Assembly (NCBI RefSeq): GCF_902859765.1
Contig: NZ_CADIJV010000012.1
Location: 62,001-126,000 of the forward strand
Length of the DNA stretch: 64,000 nucleotides
Origin: Achromobacter pulmonis
GTDB lineage: Bacteria; Pseudomonadota; Gammaproteobacteria; Burkholderiales; Burkholderiaceae_B
Reading direction: 5' to 3'
A program made the position numbers and the translations under genes. Of this stretch, positions 45,979-59,541 are shown one piece after another. The first letter of the stretch is position 1. The number at the start of each line of letters is the position of its first letter. The notes below the pieces were generated by a model that was given only the letters and a program-made list of their open reading frames with translations, was not told the origin of the DNA and did not search any database.

Positions 45979-46842
45979 TCAGCCCGCCGGTTTTCCAAGC
46001 CGCTCGACGTGAAACCGGATGTGATCCTCGATGAAGGTCGAGATGAAGTAATAGCCATGGTCGTAACCTTCCTGGCGGCGCAGCGCCAGCGGCTGGCCGG
46101 CGGCGGCGCAGGCCGCCTCGAATACCTCGGGATACAACTGCTCGGCCAGGAACTGGTCGGCCGTGCCCTGGTCGACCAGGATGCCCGCGGGAAACGGCTG
46201 GCGCAGGCCGCGCATCAGCGCCGACGCATCGTAGGCGGCCCAATCGTCGGGCTTGTCACCCAGGTAGGCGCCGAATGCCTTCTTGCCCCAGGGGCATTGG
46301 CTGGGCGCGGCGATCGGCGCGAAGGCCGAGACCGACCGGAACTTGCCCGGGTTGCGCAACGCCAGCACCAGGGCGCCATGACCGCCCATCGAATGCCCGA
46401 AGATGCCGACCCGCGCCGCATCGCCGGGCAGGACGCCAGTGACGATGGCATGCAGTTCGCGCGTCACGTAGCTGTCCATGCGGTAATGATCGCGCCAGGG
46501 GCCGGTGGTGGCATCCAGGTAGAAGCCGGCGCCGGTGCCAAGATCCCAGCTTTCATCCTCGCCGGGCACGTTGGCGCCGCGCGGGCTGGTGTCGGGCGCC
46601 ACCAGCATGACACCGAGCTCGGCCGCCAGGCGCTGGGCGCCAGCCTTGATCATGAAGGTTTCCTCGGTGCAGGTCAGGCCGGCCAGATAGAACAGTACCG
46701 GCACCGGCCCCTGCTCGGCCTGGGGCGGCACGAACACCGAGAACCGCATCGGCAGGCCGATCTCGGCCGAGTCGTGGCGGTAATAGCGCTGCGAGCCGCC
46801 GAAACAACGATGCTGGGAAATGAGTTCCAGGGCGGCGGGCAT
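45979..46842 (-). CDS. fghA: S-formylglutathione hydrolase
   Basis: This cytosolic esterase splits S-formylglutathione to formate and glutathione in formaldehyde detoxification. The 287-residue protein has the esterase D pattern: FYLAGLTCTEETFMIKAGAQ, VAPDTSPRG, the nucleophile elbow IFGHSMGGHGALVLALR (serine about 147), and the histidine in GYDHGYYFISTFIEDH. Length and the ATG at 46842 (MPAALELISQ) fit. The usual partner, glutathione-dependent formaldehyde dehydrogenase, is not next to it in this window. Confidence 0.95.
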   Translation of the reverse strand: MPAALELISQHRCFGGSQRYYRHDSAEIGLPMRFSVFVPPQAEQGPVPVLFYLAGLTCTEETFMIKAGAQRLAAELGVMLVAPDTSPRGANVPGEDESWDLGTGAGFYLDATTGPWRDHYRMDSYVTRELHAIVTGVLPGDAARVGIFGHSMGGHGALVLALRNPGKFRSVSAFAPIAAPSQCPWGKKAFGAYLGDKPDDWAAYDASALMRGLRQPFPAGILVDQGTADQFLAEQLYPEVFEAACAAAGQPLALRRQEGYDHGYYFISTFIEDHIRFHVERLGKPAG

Positions 46843-47077
46843 GGCAGGGGTCTCCGGGTCTGAAATAGGAAGAAAAATTCGGGCGGGATTAGGGTATATC
46901 CACGGTACGACGATCCGTCGCCGAATGTTAACCTGCCCGAAACGGAGTCCTTCCCACAAAAAGTATCGATTCCGTGCCCATATTGTGCTTACGGGGCTTG
47001 ACCAGCGTCCACCGTGGCACTATTTATATACGTGAGAGAAGACAACCCGTTCTTCTGGAAGCGCAAGCCCTGACACT

Positions 47078-47878
47078 ATGGCCCGTCTGCCCCGTCTGTA
47101 CGCCCCTGGGCTGCCCCAACTGGTGCAGGCCAATTTCATCCAGCCGCTGGCGGCGCCGTCGCAGCCCGCCCCGGCCGATATCCTCAACCAGCTCGCCACG
47201 TGGCTGGGCGAATCCGCCCAGCGCCATCGCGTCTCAGTGCACGGCTGGCTGCTGGCCAACGATCGCATTCTGCTGCTCGCGACGCCGGCCGACGAAGAGG
47301 GCCTGCCGCGCCTGATGCAGACCCTGGGCCGCAACCTGGCCGCGCGCCTGCGTGGCGGGCGGGTGTTTGCCGGCCGCTACCGCTCGGCCTTGCTCGAACC
47401 CGGCGCCTGGGTGCTGCCCGCGCTGGTCTGGCTGGAAACCTACCCGGTACGCAGCGGCGCGTCGCAGGATCCCGACTCCTGGCCTTGGTCATCGGCCTCC
47501 AGCCACACCGGCAATACAACAGCCGCGCCGGCGCAATGGCAGTCCGACCACGCCGACTACTGGGCCTGCGGCAACACGCCGTTCGACCGCCAGGCCAATT
47601 ACCGCAAGCGCCTGCAGGATGGCCTGTCGCGCGAGGAATCGCAGCGCATCGACCAGGCCGTCTCCGGCCAATGGGCGCTGGGCGGCCCGAGCTTCATCGC
47701 CAGCCTGGCCCATACCGCCAGCCGGCGCGTGGCGCCCGGCCAGCGGGGGCGTCCGCGCAAGAAACCCGCCGCGCCAGCCGGCGCCGATACCGACACGCCC
47801 CCGGCCACCACGCCGGCGCCGCCAGCCGGCAACGGCAACGGGCCCGGCCCGGGCGCCGGTTCCAGCTCCGCATCCTGA
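47078..47878 (+). CDS. RAYT-like protein lacking the HUH motif
   Basis: This is a 266-residue protein with the REP-associated tyrosine transposase layout: MARLPRLYAPGLPQLVQANF start, YWACGNTPFDRQ region, and AGRYRSALLEPGAWVLPALV followed by ETYPVRSGA and WPWSSASSH. In active RAYTs the HUH motif is in the pattern NHVHLL; here the same place reads NDRILLLATP, so both histidines are missing and cleavage chemistry is unlikely. A GRPRKK AT-hook-like stretch and a Pro/Ala/Gly-rich tail of 45 residues follow. It may be domesticated as a DNA-binding protein. A strong terminator follows immediately. Confidence 0.75.
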   Translation: MARLPRLYAPGLPQLVQANFIQPLAAPSQPAPADILNQLATWLGESAQRHRVSVHGWLLANDRILLLATPADEEGLPRLMQTLGRNLAARLRGGRVFAGRYRSALLEPGAWVLPALVWLETYPVRSGASQDPDSWPWSSASSHTGNTTAAPAQWQSDHADYWACGNTPFDRQANYRKRLQDGLSREESQRIDQAVSGQWALGGPSFIASLAHTASRRVAPGQRGRPRKKPAAPAGADTDTPPATTPAPPAGNGNGPGPGAGSSSAS

Positions 47879-47881
47879 CAC

Positions 47882-47902
47882 AGCGCCTTCGGGCGCTTTT
47901 TT
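47882..47902 (+). terminator. Rho-independent terminator of the RAYT-like gene
   Basis: AGCGCC-TTCG-GGCGCT followed by six T starts 4 bp after the stop codon. The UUCG-type tetraloop makes this a very stable hairpin. Confidence 0.85.
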
Positions 47903-47989
47903 CATGCCTGCCCGACCCGCCCGTGGCGGGAGGGCACACCCATCCCGCGCGCCGCGAGGCCGTTCCCGCAGCCAAAAAGCATCACAATA

Positions 47990-48145
47990 AACAGGGACAC
48001 ATAAAGAGGGAAATAGGGATTCCACCTACCCGGAACCGACCCGGGAGACCCCATGGGTCTGGACAGCCTTTATTGGCGCGCCAGTTGCTATGTCCCTATA
48101 TTAATGCCCTATGGCAGTGCGCCTAATTAAATAGGGTCACACCCC
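47990..48145. repeat. Cluster of AAATAGGG / TGTCCCTAT repeat copies downstream of the RAYT-like gene
   Basis: Recognisable units are CAGGGACACATAAAGAGGG with AAATAGGG (47992-48017), TATGTCCCTATATTA (48089-48103, opposite orientation) and TTAAATAGGGTCAC (48127-48140). The same unit occurs at 45134. RAYT-linked REP elements often carry similar GGGACA/TGTCCC inverted units. No gene is visible in this stretch of about 340 bp before gltB apart from the leader region. Confidence 0.5.
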
Positions 48146-48235
48146 GTATGTTTCTGTTGCGCCCTACTGCGCGTGGGGGTATTGTCCGATCCTGCACTGC
48201 AACATTAGAACGCAGTCTTTACTGCGGAGCACGCC

Positions 48236-52975
<4,740 letters not shown>

Positions 52976-52983
52976 GGGATACC

Positions 52984-54450
52984 ATGGGAAAGATTACCGG
53001 CTTTATGGAATATCAGCGCCTGCAGGAGGCCGCCGAGGCCCCGCAGAAGCGCTTGAAGAACTGGCGCGAATTCGTTCTGCACCTGACCGACGACCAGGCC
53101 AAGCAGCAGGCGGCGCGCTGCATGGACTGCGGCATCCCGTTCTGCAACAACGGCTGCCCGGTCAACAACATCATCCCCGACTGGAATGACCTGGTGTACA
53201 AGCAGGACTGGCGCCGCGCGCTGGACGTGCTGCACTCCACCAACAACTTCCCGGAGTTCACCGGCCGCATCTGTCCGGCGCCGTGTGAAGCCGCCTGTAC
53301 CTTGAACATCAACAGCGACGCCGTGGGCATCAAGTCCATCGAGCACGCCATCATCGACAAGGGCTGGGAAGAAGGTTGGGTCGTGCCGCAAGTGCCGGCG
53401 CGCAAGACCGGGAAGAAGGTCGCCGTGGTCGGCTCGGGTCCGGCCGGCCTGGCTTGCTCGCAGCAGTTGGCGCGCGCCGGCCACTCCGTGACGCTGTTCG
53501 AGAAGAGCGACCGCATCGGCGGCCTGCTGCGCTACGGCATCCCCGACTTCAAGCTGGAAAAGCACCAGATCGACCGCCGCATTTCGCAGATGGAAGCCGA
53601 AGGCGTGGAATTCGCGCCCTCGACCTACATCGGCAACCCGTCCGACCCGGTGGCCGACGGCCTGACCGTGCGCACGCCCGAATCGCTGCTGGCCGAATTC
53701 GACGCCGTGGTGATGAGCGGCGGCTCGGAAACCCCGCGCGACCTGCCGGTGCCGGGCCGCGAGCTGTCGGGCGTGTACTTCGCCATGGACTTCCTGCGCC
53801 AGCAGAACAAGGCCGTGGCCGGCGACCGCCTGGCCAACCAGACGCTGACCAAGGGCAAGCACGTGGTGGTGATCGGCGGCGGCGACACCGGTTCCGACTG
53901 CGTCGGCACCAGCAACCGCCACGGCGCCGCGTCGGTCACGCAGTTCGAACTGCTGCCGCAGCCGCCCGAGTCCGAGAACAAGACCATGACCTGGCCCTAT
54001 TGGCCGCTGAAGCTGCGCACCTCGTCCTCGCACGAGGAAGGCTGCGAACGCGACTGGTCGGTGACCACCAAACTGCTCAAGGGCAGCAATGGCAAGGTCG
54101 AGAAACTGGTCGGCGCCCGCGTCGAGTGGTTCAAGGACGACTCGACCGGCCAGATGAAGATGCGCGAGGTCGAAGGCTCGGAATTCGAGATCAAGGCCGA
54201 CCTGGTGTTGCTGGCCATGGGCTTCGTGTCGCCGGTGCAGACCGTGCTGGACGCTTTCGGTGTCGACCGCGACGCGCGCGGCAATGTGCGTGCGAACACC
54301 GACGACTACCGCACCAACGTGGAGAAGGTCTTCACCGCCGGGGACATGCGCCGCGGCCAGTCGCTGGTGGTCTGGGCGATCCGTGAAGGCCGCCAGTGCG
54401 CGCGCTCGGTGGACGCCTACCTGATGGGGTCGAGCGAACTGCCGCGCTGA
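52984..54450 (+). CDS. gltD: Glutamate synthase small subunit
   Basis: GltD is the NADPH:ferredoxin-type electron input subunit of glutamate synthase. The 488-residue protein has two N-terminal 4Fe-4S clusters ([34 protein letters not shown]), an FAD fold ([19 protein letters not shown]) and an NADPH fold ([20 protein letters not shown]). The end includes [20 protein letters not shown], the usual FAD-facing motif. It starts 8 bp after gltB. A bidirectional terminator ends the operon. Confidence 0.98.
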   Translation: MGKITGFMEYQRLQEAAEAPQKRLKNWREFVLHLTDDQAKQQAARCMDCGIPFCNNGCPVNNIIPDWNDLVYKQDWRRALDVLHSTNNFPEFTGRICPAPCEAACTLNINSDAVGIKSIEHAIIDKGWEEGWVVPQVPARKTGKKVAVVGSGPAGLACSQQLARAGHSVTLFEKSDRIGGLLRYGIPDFKLEKHQIDRRISQMEAEGVEFAPSTYIGNPSDPVADGLTVRTPESLLAEFDAVVMSGGSETPRDLPVPGRELSGVYFAMDFLRQQNKAVAGDRLANQTLTKGKHVVVIGGGDTGSDCVGTSNRHGAASVTQFELLPQPPESENKTMTWPYWPLKLRTSSSHEEGCERDWSVTTKLLKGSNGKVEKLVGARVEWFKDDSTGQMKMREVEGSEFEIKADLVLLAMGFVSPVQTVLDAFGVDRDARGNVRANTDDYRTNVEKVFTAGDMRRGQSLVVWAIREGRQCARSVDAYLMGSSELPR

Positions 54451-54462
54451 TCGCGCCCCTCG

Positions 54463-54498
54463 AAAAAGGCCGGGCCTCGCGAGAGGCCCGGCCTTTTT
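54463..54498. terminator. Bidirectional terminator after gltD and the permease gene
   Basis: AAAAAGGCCGGGCCTC and GAGGCCCGGCCTTTTT form a 16-bp stem with a GCGA loop. The ends give T runs in both directions, so it can stop gltBD and the convergent permease transcript. Confidence 0.92.
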
Positions 54499-54526
54499 CA
54501 TGCATCCGGGACGCCGATCCCCGGGT

Positions 54527-55864
54527 TCACGCGCCGCCGCGCTGCAGGCGCGGCCCGGACACCGCGGCACGCGCGAGCCAGTACACAAGGCCCGCCACCG
54601 CGAAGCTGGCCGGCGCCGCGAACGTGGCGGCCAGCCCGTTCACATGCATCAGCGCCAGGCCGCTGACCGCCCCCGCGAACCAGGCGCCCAGGCCACTGCG
54701 GTTATAGGCGCTGCCGCCGCCCGCCGCCTCGGGCGCATCGCCGGCCGCCAGAATGTGCACCAGCGCCACCGCGACCCACGCCACCACGAAGATGCCCTGA
54801 TAGGCGAGCGCCTGCAGCAGATACGCGAACACGTCGAACAGCATCAGCGCATACGACACCAGGCCCACGATCACCGCCCACACCGCCTTGGACGGACCGC
54901 CCAGGCCGAAGCGCGCGAAGAAGGCCTGCATGTTGATGGTGGCCAGGTAATAGTTGGCGGTATTGATGCGGGTCTGCGTCACCCAGACGAAGAACAGGCC
55001 GCCCAGCCCCATCAGCTTGAGCAATGCCAGCACCACCGACACTTCGCTCAGGGCGCCGTCGCCCGGGATGATGCTGACCAGGTAGATCCCGGCCACGCCG
55101 TTGAGCAGGAAGGTGACCAGGTAGAACGGCATGCCGAAGTTGTAGCGGCCATGGTAGCGCGCGTCCTCGCGGCGGCCGAAGCGCGCGTAGTCGAAGGTGA
55201 ACATCATCAGGATCCATACGCCCATGTAGTACACATAGGCATCCCACCAGCCGCCCGCCACCGGCCCGCCGGCCGGGCCAAAGGCCAGCCAGGCGTCGCT
55301 GTAGCCATATTCGCGCGTGGCCAGCGCCACCGCCAGCAGCAGGCCGCCCAGGTAGAACGGCAGCAGCACACCGTTGAACTTGTCGAGCCAGCGCTGCACG
55401 CTGCCGAAGATCAGCAGCACGCTGTAGATGACCACCATCAACGCGAACGCCCAATAGGGCACGGCGGGAAACATGTGGTGCGCGGCGACCGCCATCACCG
55501 AGCCTTCGAACACCGCGTAGTAAATGGCGGTGGCGAAGAAGATCAGGGTGGCCAGCGCCGCGCCCGAGGTGCCGAACACGGTGCGCGAGAACAGCGCCAC
55601 CGATTGGCCGGTGCGTATCGCGTAACGCGAGATCACGGCGTTGATCAGGCCATAGGAGATCACCGACAGCACCATGCCGATGATGGCGTTGCGGGCGCCG
55701 TAGTTGAGCGCCAGCGTGGCCCCGACCACGATGTAGAAGATGGCGCTACAGACGGCCCACCAGGCCATGGTGAGCGGGAATCGGCCCATGCGGTCGGCAT
55801 CGGCTACGGTGGCCAGGGAGGTGTCCCGGTCGGAGGATGAGGAGCTGGAAGCAAGGTTGGCCAT
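54527..55864 (-). CDS. NCS1-family permease (cytosine/purine/allantoin type)
   Basis: This is an inner-membrane protein of 445 residues with about 12 helices. The start MANLASSSSSSDRDTS leads into FPLTMAWWAVCSAIFYIVVG, then ALNYGARNAIIGMVLSV and the region SRYAIRTGQSVALFSRTVFG, which resemble NCS1 transporters for cytosine, allantoin, uracil or hydantoin. The ATG at 55864 fits the first helix. It is the last gene of the YcsF-biotin carboxylase operon, 154 bp after pxpC, and probably imports the substrate of that system. The substrate class is inferred from family: N-heterocycles or cyclic ureas. Confidence 0.85.
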   Translation of the reverse strand: MANLASSSSSSDRDTSLATVADADRMGRFPLTMAWWAVCSAIFYIVVGATLALNYGARNAIIGMVLSVISYGLINAVISRYAIRTGQSVALFSRTVFGTSGAALATLIFFATAIYYAVFEGSVMAVAAHHMFPAVPYWAFALMVVIYSVLLIFGSVQRWLDKFNGVLLPFYLGGLLLAVALATREYGYSDAWLAFGPAGGPVAGGWWDAYVYYMGVWILMMFTFDYARFGRREDARYHGRYNFGMPFYLVTFLLNGVAGIYLVSIIPGDGALSEVSVVLALLKLMGLGGLFFVWVTQTRINTANYYLATINMQAFFARFGLGGPSKAVWAVIVGLVSYALMLFDVFAYLLQALAYQGIFVVAWVAVALVHILAAGDAPEAAGGGSAYNRSGLGAWFAGAVSGLALMHVNGLAATFAAPASFAVAGLVYWLARAAVSGPRLQRGGA

Positions 55865-56018
55865 GGAGGCTCTCCTGACGTGCTGAAGAACCGCGGAACG
55901 CGGACGGGTACGGCATGCAGCATGTGAAACGGGAAAAGCACAGGCGCGAGCGCGCCCGCCCGGCCTGTCGCGACAGGCCGGAGGGAAAGCGGCAATCAAC
56001 GGGAAAGCGGGGCGGCGA

Positions 56019-57008
56019 TCAGCCCAGGGCGGCGCGCAAGCGTTCGAGGCGGGCGCGGTAGTCCTTGCGGGCCTGCAAGGCCGCCGCCAGCGTGATGCGC
56101 TCGAAGCGGGCCTGCTGGTTGGGCTGCATCTGGCCGACCTTGTCCAGGTCGGCGCTGATCACCGTGCCGATCATGGCGTAGCCGCCGCCGGAAACGGCAT
56201 CGCGGTGCAGGATGATGGGTTCCACCCCGGCCGGCACCTGGATCGACCCGATCGGATAGCAGGCATCGACGATGTTGGACGGGTCCGCCCCCGCGCCAAA
56301 GGGTTGCTCGCGCGGCTGGAACTTGAGCGCCCGTCCCTTCTTGTAGCGGTAGCCAATGCGGTCGGCCTCCGAGGTCACGCTCCAGGCGTCCTCGTAGAAC
56401 GAGGCGGCCGACTCCGGCATCAGGCGGTGGTCGTACAGACCCGGCACCACGCGCAGCACCTGTTCCTTGGGGCATTCGCCGGCCAGTTCCGCCGGCAGCG
56501 CGCGGCCGGCCCGCGCCCCGGGACGCGGCGCGCCCACGCGCAGGCGGTCGCCGGCCTGCAGGCGGCGGCCCTCGAAGCCGCCGATGGCGCCCAGCGTGTA
56601 GGTCGAGCGGCTGCCCAGCACCTCGGGCACGTCGATGCCGCCGGCGATCGCCAGGCAGGCGCGCGCGCCGGCCTGCACGAAGTCGAACGACAACCGGGCG
56701 CCGGCCGGCACCGCCAGCGCGACGTTGCAGGCCTGCGCCTGGCCGTCGATCCTGGGCACCATGGTGGCGCCGGTAACGGCGATCACCGCGGCGCGCGTGA
56801 AGCGCAGTTCGGGGCCCATCAGCGTGCATTCCAGCACGGCGGCGTCCTCGGGGTTGCCCACCAGCAGGTTGGCGGCGGCCAGCGCGTACTGGTCGAGCGC
56901 GCCCGACGGCGGAATGCCGAGGTGGTAGTAGCCCTGGCGGCCACGGTCCTGGACCGACGTCGCCAGCCCGGGCTTGATCACTTCGATGAGCGGTTCGTCA
57001 TGCGACAT
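56019..57008 (-). CDS. Biotin-dependent carboxyltransferase subunit, PxpC / KipA type
   Basis: This is a 329-residue protein of the KipA/PxpC family, homologous to the second half of the urea carboxylase carboxyltransferase. VIKPGLATSVQDRGRQGYYH and LGIPPSGALDQYALAAANLL are the start signature, with CLAIAGGIDVPEVLGSRSTY and the late block PIGSIQVPAGVEPIILHRDA, then VSGGGYAMIGTVISADLDKV. It overlaps the B subunit by 11 bp, so both are translated together. With its B partner, AccC and AccB-like proteins it should transfer a carboxyl group from biotin to an amide or amino group. Confidence 0.9.
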   Translation of the reverse strand: MSHDEPLIEVIKPGLATSVQDRGRQGYYHLGIPPSGALDQYALAAANLLVGNPEDAAVLECTLMGPELRFTRAAVIAVTGATMVPRIDGQAQACNVALAVPAGARLSFDFVQAGARACLAIAGGIDVPEVLGSRSTYTLGAIGGFEGRRLQAGDRLRVGAPRPGARAGRALPAELAGECPKEQVLRVVPGLYDHRLMPESAASFYEDAWSVTSEADRIGYRYKKGRALKFQPREQPFGAGADPSNIVDACYPIGSIQVPAGVEPIILHRDAVSGGGYAMIGTVISADLDKVGQMQPNQQARFERITLAAALQARKDYRARLERLRAALG

Positions 57009-57873
57009 GGAGCGTCTCCAGAAGGCGGGCGTTGTACTGCTGCGGCGCGGCCATGAATTCGGCCAGCGAGAACGACACTGGGCGGATGTCGAGCCGGAAG
57101 GTGCCGGCCTCGACCTCGGCCACCGCGGCGTCATAGTCGGCACGGCTGATCGGCTTGAACTTGACGATGTCGCCGGGACGGAAGAACACCATGGAATCGC
57201 GCAGGTGCGCCTGGCGCTGGGCCGGCTCGAAGATCGGCGCGGGCGTCACGCCGAACATCTGGTAGCCGCCGGCGCCGCGCACGGAATAGATGCAGGCGAA
57301 GCAGCCGCCATGCCCCACCGTGTGCTTGGGCGTGTCGGTGCGCGGCCGCAGGTACTTGGGCACTTCGAGCTGGCGCTCGCGCTCGACCATCTGGAACATG
57401 AACGGCAGGCCGGCCACGAAGCCGACCATCGACACGAACCAGGGCGCGCTGGAATGCGCCGCGATGAACTCGTCGACATCCGCAAAACCGTTGATGCGCG
57501 CGGCGTATTCCAGGTCGGTCGAGTCCGGGTCCTGGTGGCGCTCGCGAAAACGCATCAGCGTCTCGTGAGTCCAGGGGTCGTTGTAGAGCACCGGCACCTC
57601 GATGATGCGGGTGTCGAGCCGCAGGTTGTCCAGGTCGATGGAAGCCTCGATCTCGCGCAGGATGGCCAGCATGGCCTCGGGCGCGACCTGCTCGGGGTCG
57701 TAGCGGATCTGGTAGGAAGCGTTGGCCGGGCAAATCTCGCTGACGCCGGGCACGGCGCGTTCGCGCAGGGCGCGGGTGATCGCCATGCCCTTGAAGAACG
57801 CAGCCAGCGACATCGATTCGCTGATCTCGGCGAAGATGAATTCATCGCCGCCATGGGTGTAGCGCACCGTCAT
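56998..57873 (-). CDS. Carboxyltransferase subunit, PxpB / KipI type with urea-carboxylase-like C-terminus
   Basis: This 291-residue protein has the KipI/PxpB fold: PGVSEICPANASYQIRYDP, GFVAGLPFMFQMVERE-type loop, and the FACIYSVRGAGGYQMFG motif that contacts the substrate. PxpB proteins are about 220-245 residues. The additional C-terminal 50 residues (KFKPISRADYDAAVAEVEAG, LDIRPVSFSLAEFMA) resemble the end of the KipI part of urea carboxylase, which continues with FSLADY. An ATGA overlap with accC and 11-bp overlap with the C subunit indicate tight co-expression. Naming it PxpB alone may be misleading. Confidence 0.85.
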   Translation of the reverse strand: MTVRYTHGGDEFIFAEISESMSLAAFFKGMAITRALRERAVPGVSEICPANASYQIRYDPEQVAPEAMLAILREIEASIDLDNLRLDTRIIEVPVLYNDPWTHETLMRFRERHQDPDSTDLEYAARINGFADVDEFIAAHSSAPWFVSMVGFVAGLPFMFQMVERERQLEVPKYLRPRTDTPKHTVGHGGCFACIYSVRGAGGYQMFGVTPAPIFEPAQRQAHLRDSMVFFRPGDIVKFKPISRADYDAAVAEVEAGTFRLDIRPVSFSLAEFMAAPQQYNARLLETLHVA

Positions 57874-59258
57874 TGGGTTCCCTCCCGCTGCTGCATCCAG
57901 CTTTCCAGATAGTTGGTGTGATAGTCGCCCGCGATCACGCCCGCGTCGGCCACCAGGGCGCGGTGCAGGGCCAGCGTCGACGGCACGCCTTCGAATTCGG
58001 TTTCGTCCAGCGCCCGCGCCATGCGCGCCAGCGCGGCGGCGCGATCCTCGTCCCAGACGATCAGCTTGGCCAGCAGCGAATCGTAATAGGGCGGCACCAC
58101 GCTGCCGGCGTACACCATCGAGTCGATGCGCACCCCCGGGCCGGCCGGCCAGCGCACGTGCGACACGGTGCCGGGGCCAGGCGCAAAATTGCGCGCCGGG
58201 TCTTCCGCATTCAGGCGACATTCGATGGCGGCGCCGCGCATGACGATGTCCGATTGCGCGAGGCGCAGCGGTTCGCCGTCGGCAATGCGCAGCATCTCGC
58301 GCACCAGGTCGATGCCGGTGATGGCCTCGGTGATCGGATGCTCGACCTGGATGCGCGTATTCATCTCGATGAAGTAGAACTCGCCGCGGACCTCGTCGTA
58401 CAGGTATTCCAGCGTGCCGGCGCCGCGATAGCCCACCGATTCGGTCAGGCGCAACGCCGATTCGCACAACGCCTGGCGCAGCGCGGGGCTGAGCGCCGGC
58501 GACGGCGCTTCCTCGAACACCTTCTGGCGGCGGCGCTGCAGCGAGCATTCGCGTTCGAACAGATGCACCGCGCGCGTGCCGTCGCCCAGCACCTGCACTT
58601 CGATATGGCGCGCGCGCGGCAGGTAGCGTTCCAGATAGACGCCGCCGTCGCCGAACGCGGCGCGCGCCTCGGCCTGCGCCATAGGGATGGCTTCGCGCAG
58701 TTGCGCCTCGTCGGCCGCCACGCGGATGCCGCGTCCGCCGCCGCCGGCGGACGCCTTGATCATCAGCGGATAGCCGATCTGCGCCGCGTGGCTCAGGGCC
58801 TCGTCCAGCGAACCGACCACGCCCTCGCTGCCCGGCACGGTGGGCACGCCCGCCGCCTTGGCGCAGGCGCGCGCCGCGGCCTTGTCGCCCATGCTGCGGA
58901 TAGTACGGGCGTCGGGGCCGACGAACACCAGGCCGGCGTCGGTCACGGCCTGGGAGAAGTCGGCGTTCTCGGCCAGGAAGCCATAGCCCGGATGGATCGC
59001 GTCGGCGCCGCTCTCGCGCGCCGCCGCCAGCAGGGCGTCGGCGTTCAGATAGCTGCGGCTGGCATGGGCCGGCCCGATATGCACGGCCGCGTCGGCCAGG
59101 CGCACCGCGAGCGCGTCGCGGTCGGCATCGCTATAGACGGCCACCGTGCGCATACCCAGTTCGCGCGCGGCGCGGATCACGCGCAGCGCGATTTCGCCGC
59201 GATTGGCGACCAGCAGCGTGTGGATGCGGCGGGGACGGTAGAAGGATTGCACGCCCAT
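57870..59258 (-). CDS. Biotin carboxylase (AccC-like), operon-specific
   Basis: This ATP-grasp enzyme carboxylates biotin with bicarbonate. The 462-residue protein has LLVANRGEIALRVIRAAREL, HPGYGFLAENADF, ATP loop MIKASAGGGGRGIRVA, ECSLQRRRQKVFEEAPSP and the active-site EMNTRIQVEHPITE. It is a full-length AccC family protein, but the operon context and lack of accA/accD indicate a dedicated carboxylase rather than the fatty-acid enzyme. The stop overlaps the next start (ATGA), and it begins 3 bp after the carrier gene stop. Confidence 0.95.
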   Translation of the reverse strand: MGVQSFYRPRRIHTLLVANRGEIALRVIRAARELGMRTVAVYSDADRDALAVRLADAAVHIGPAHASRSYLNADALLAAARESGADAIHPGYGFLAENADFSQAVTDAGLVFVGPDARTIRSMGDKAAARACAKAAGVPTVPGSEGVVGSLDEALSHAAQIGYPLMIKASAGGGGRGIRVAADEAQLREAIPMAQAEARAAFGDGGVYLERYLPRARHIEVQVLGDGTRAVHLFERECSLQRRRQKVFEEAPSPALSPALRQALCESALRLTESVGYRGAGTLEYLYDEVRGEFYFIEMNTRIQVEHPITEAITGIDLVREMLRIADGEPLRLAQSDIVMRGAAIECRLNAEDPARNFAPGPGTVSHVRWPAGPGVRIDSMVYAGSVVPPYYDSLLAKLIVWDEDRAAALARMARALDETEFEGVPSTLALHRALVADAGVIAGDYHTNYLESWMQQREGTQ

Positions 59259-59261
59259 GCC

Positions 59262-59504
59262 TCAGCCCTCGATCCGCAGCAGCGCCTGGCCGGGTTCGAC
59301 CGGATCGCCGTCGGCCACCAGGATCTCGGCGACCACGCCGCCGATCTCGGCCTCGATCTGGTTGAACTGCTTCATCACCTCGACAATGCCGACCACGTCG
59401 CCGGGCTTGACGCTGGCGCCGACCTCGACGAACGGCGCGGCGTCGGGGCTGGGACGACGATAGAAGGTGCCGGGCAGGGGGCTCTGGATCTCTTGCTGCG
59501 ACAT
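59262..59504 (-). CDS. Short biotin carboxyl carrier protein (AccB-like, biotinyl domain only)
   Basis: This is an 80-residue protein consisting almost only of the biotinyl domain. The biotin lysine lies in VEVMKQFNQIEAEIGG; the usual acceptor motif is EAMK, here EVMK, a tolerated variant. PGTFYRRPSPDAAPFVEVGA is the AccB-like thumb region. The long Pro/Ala linker of ordinary AccB is missing. It is followed by AccC after 3 bp. Confidence 0.92.
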   Translation of the reverse strand: MSQQEIQSPLPGTFYRRPSPDAAPFVEVGASVKPGDVVGIVEVMKQFNQIEAEIGGVVAEILVADGDPVEPGQALLRIEG

Positions 59505-59541
59505 GGTTTTCTCCTTGGAATGTGTAGGAATGTTGGGCGGA

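Noticed and set aside
57870-59504. The accC/accB pair as part of acetyl-CoA carboxylase
   Set aside because: The carrier has only the biotinyl domain, no accA or accD is present, and both genes are embedded between YcsF and carboxyltransferase-like genes.
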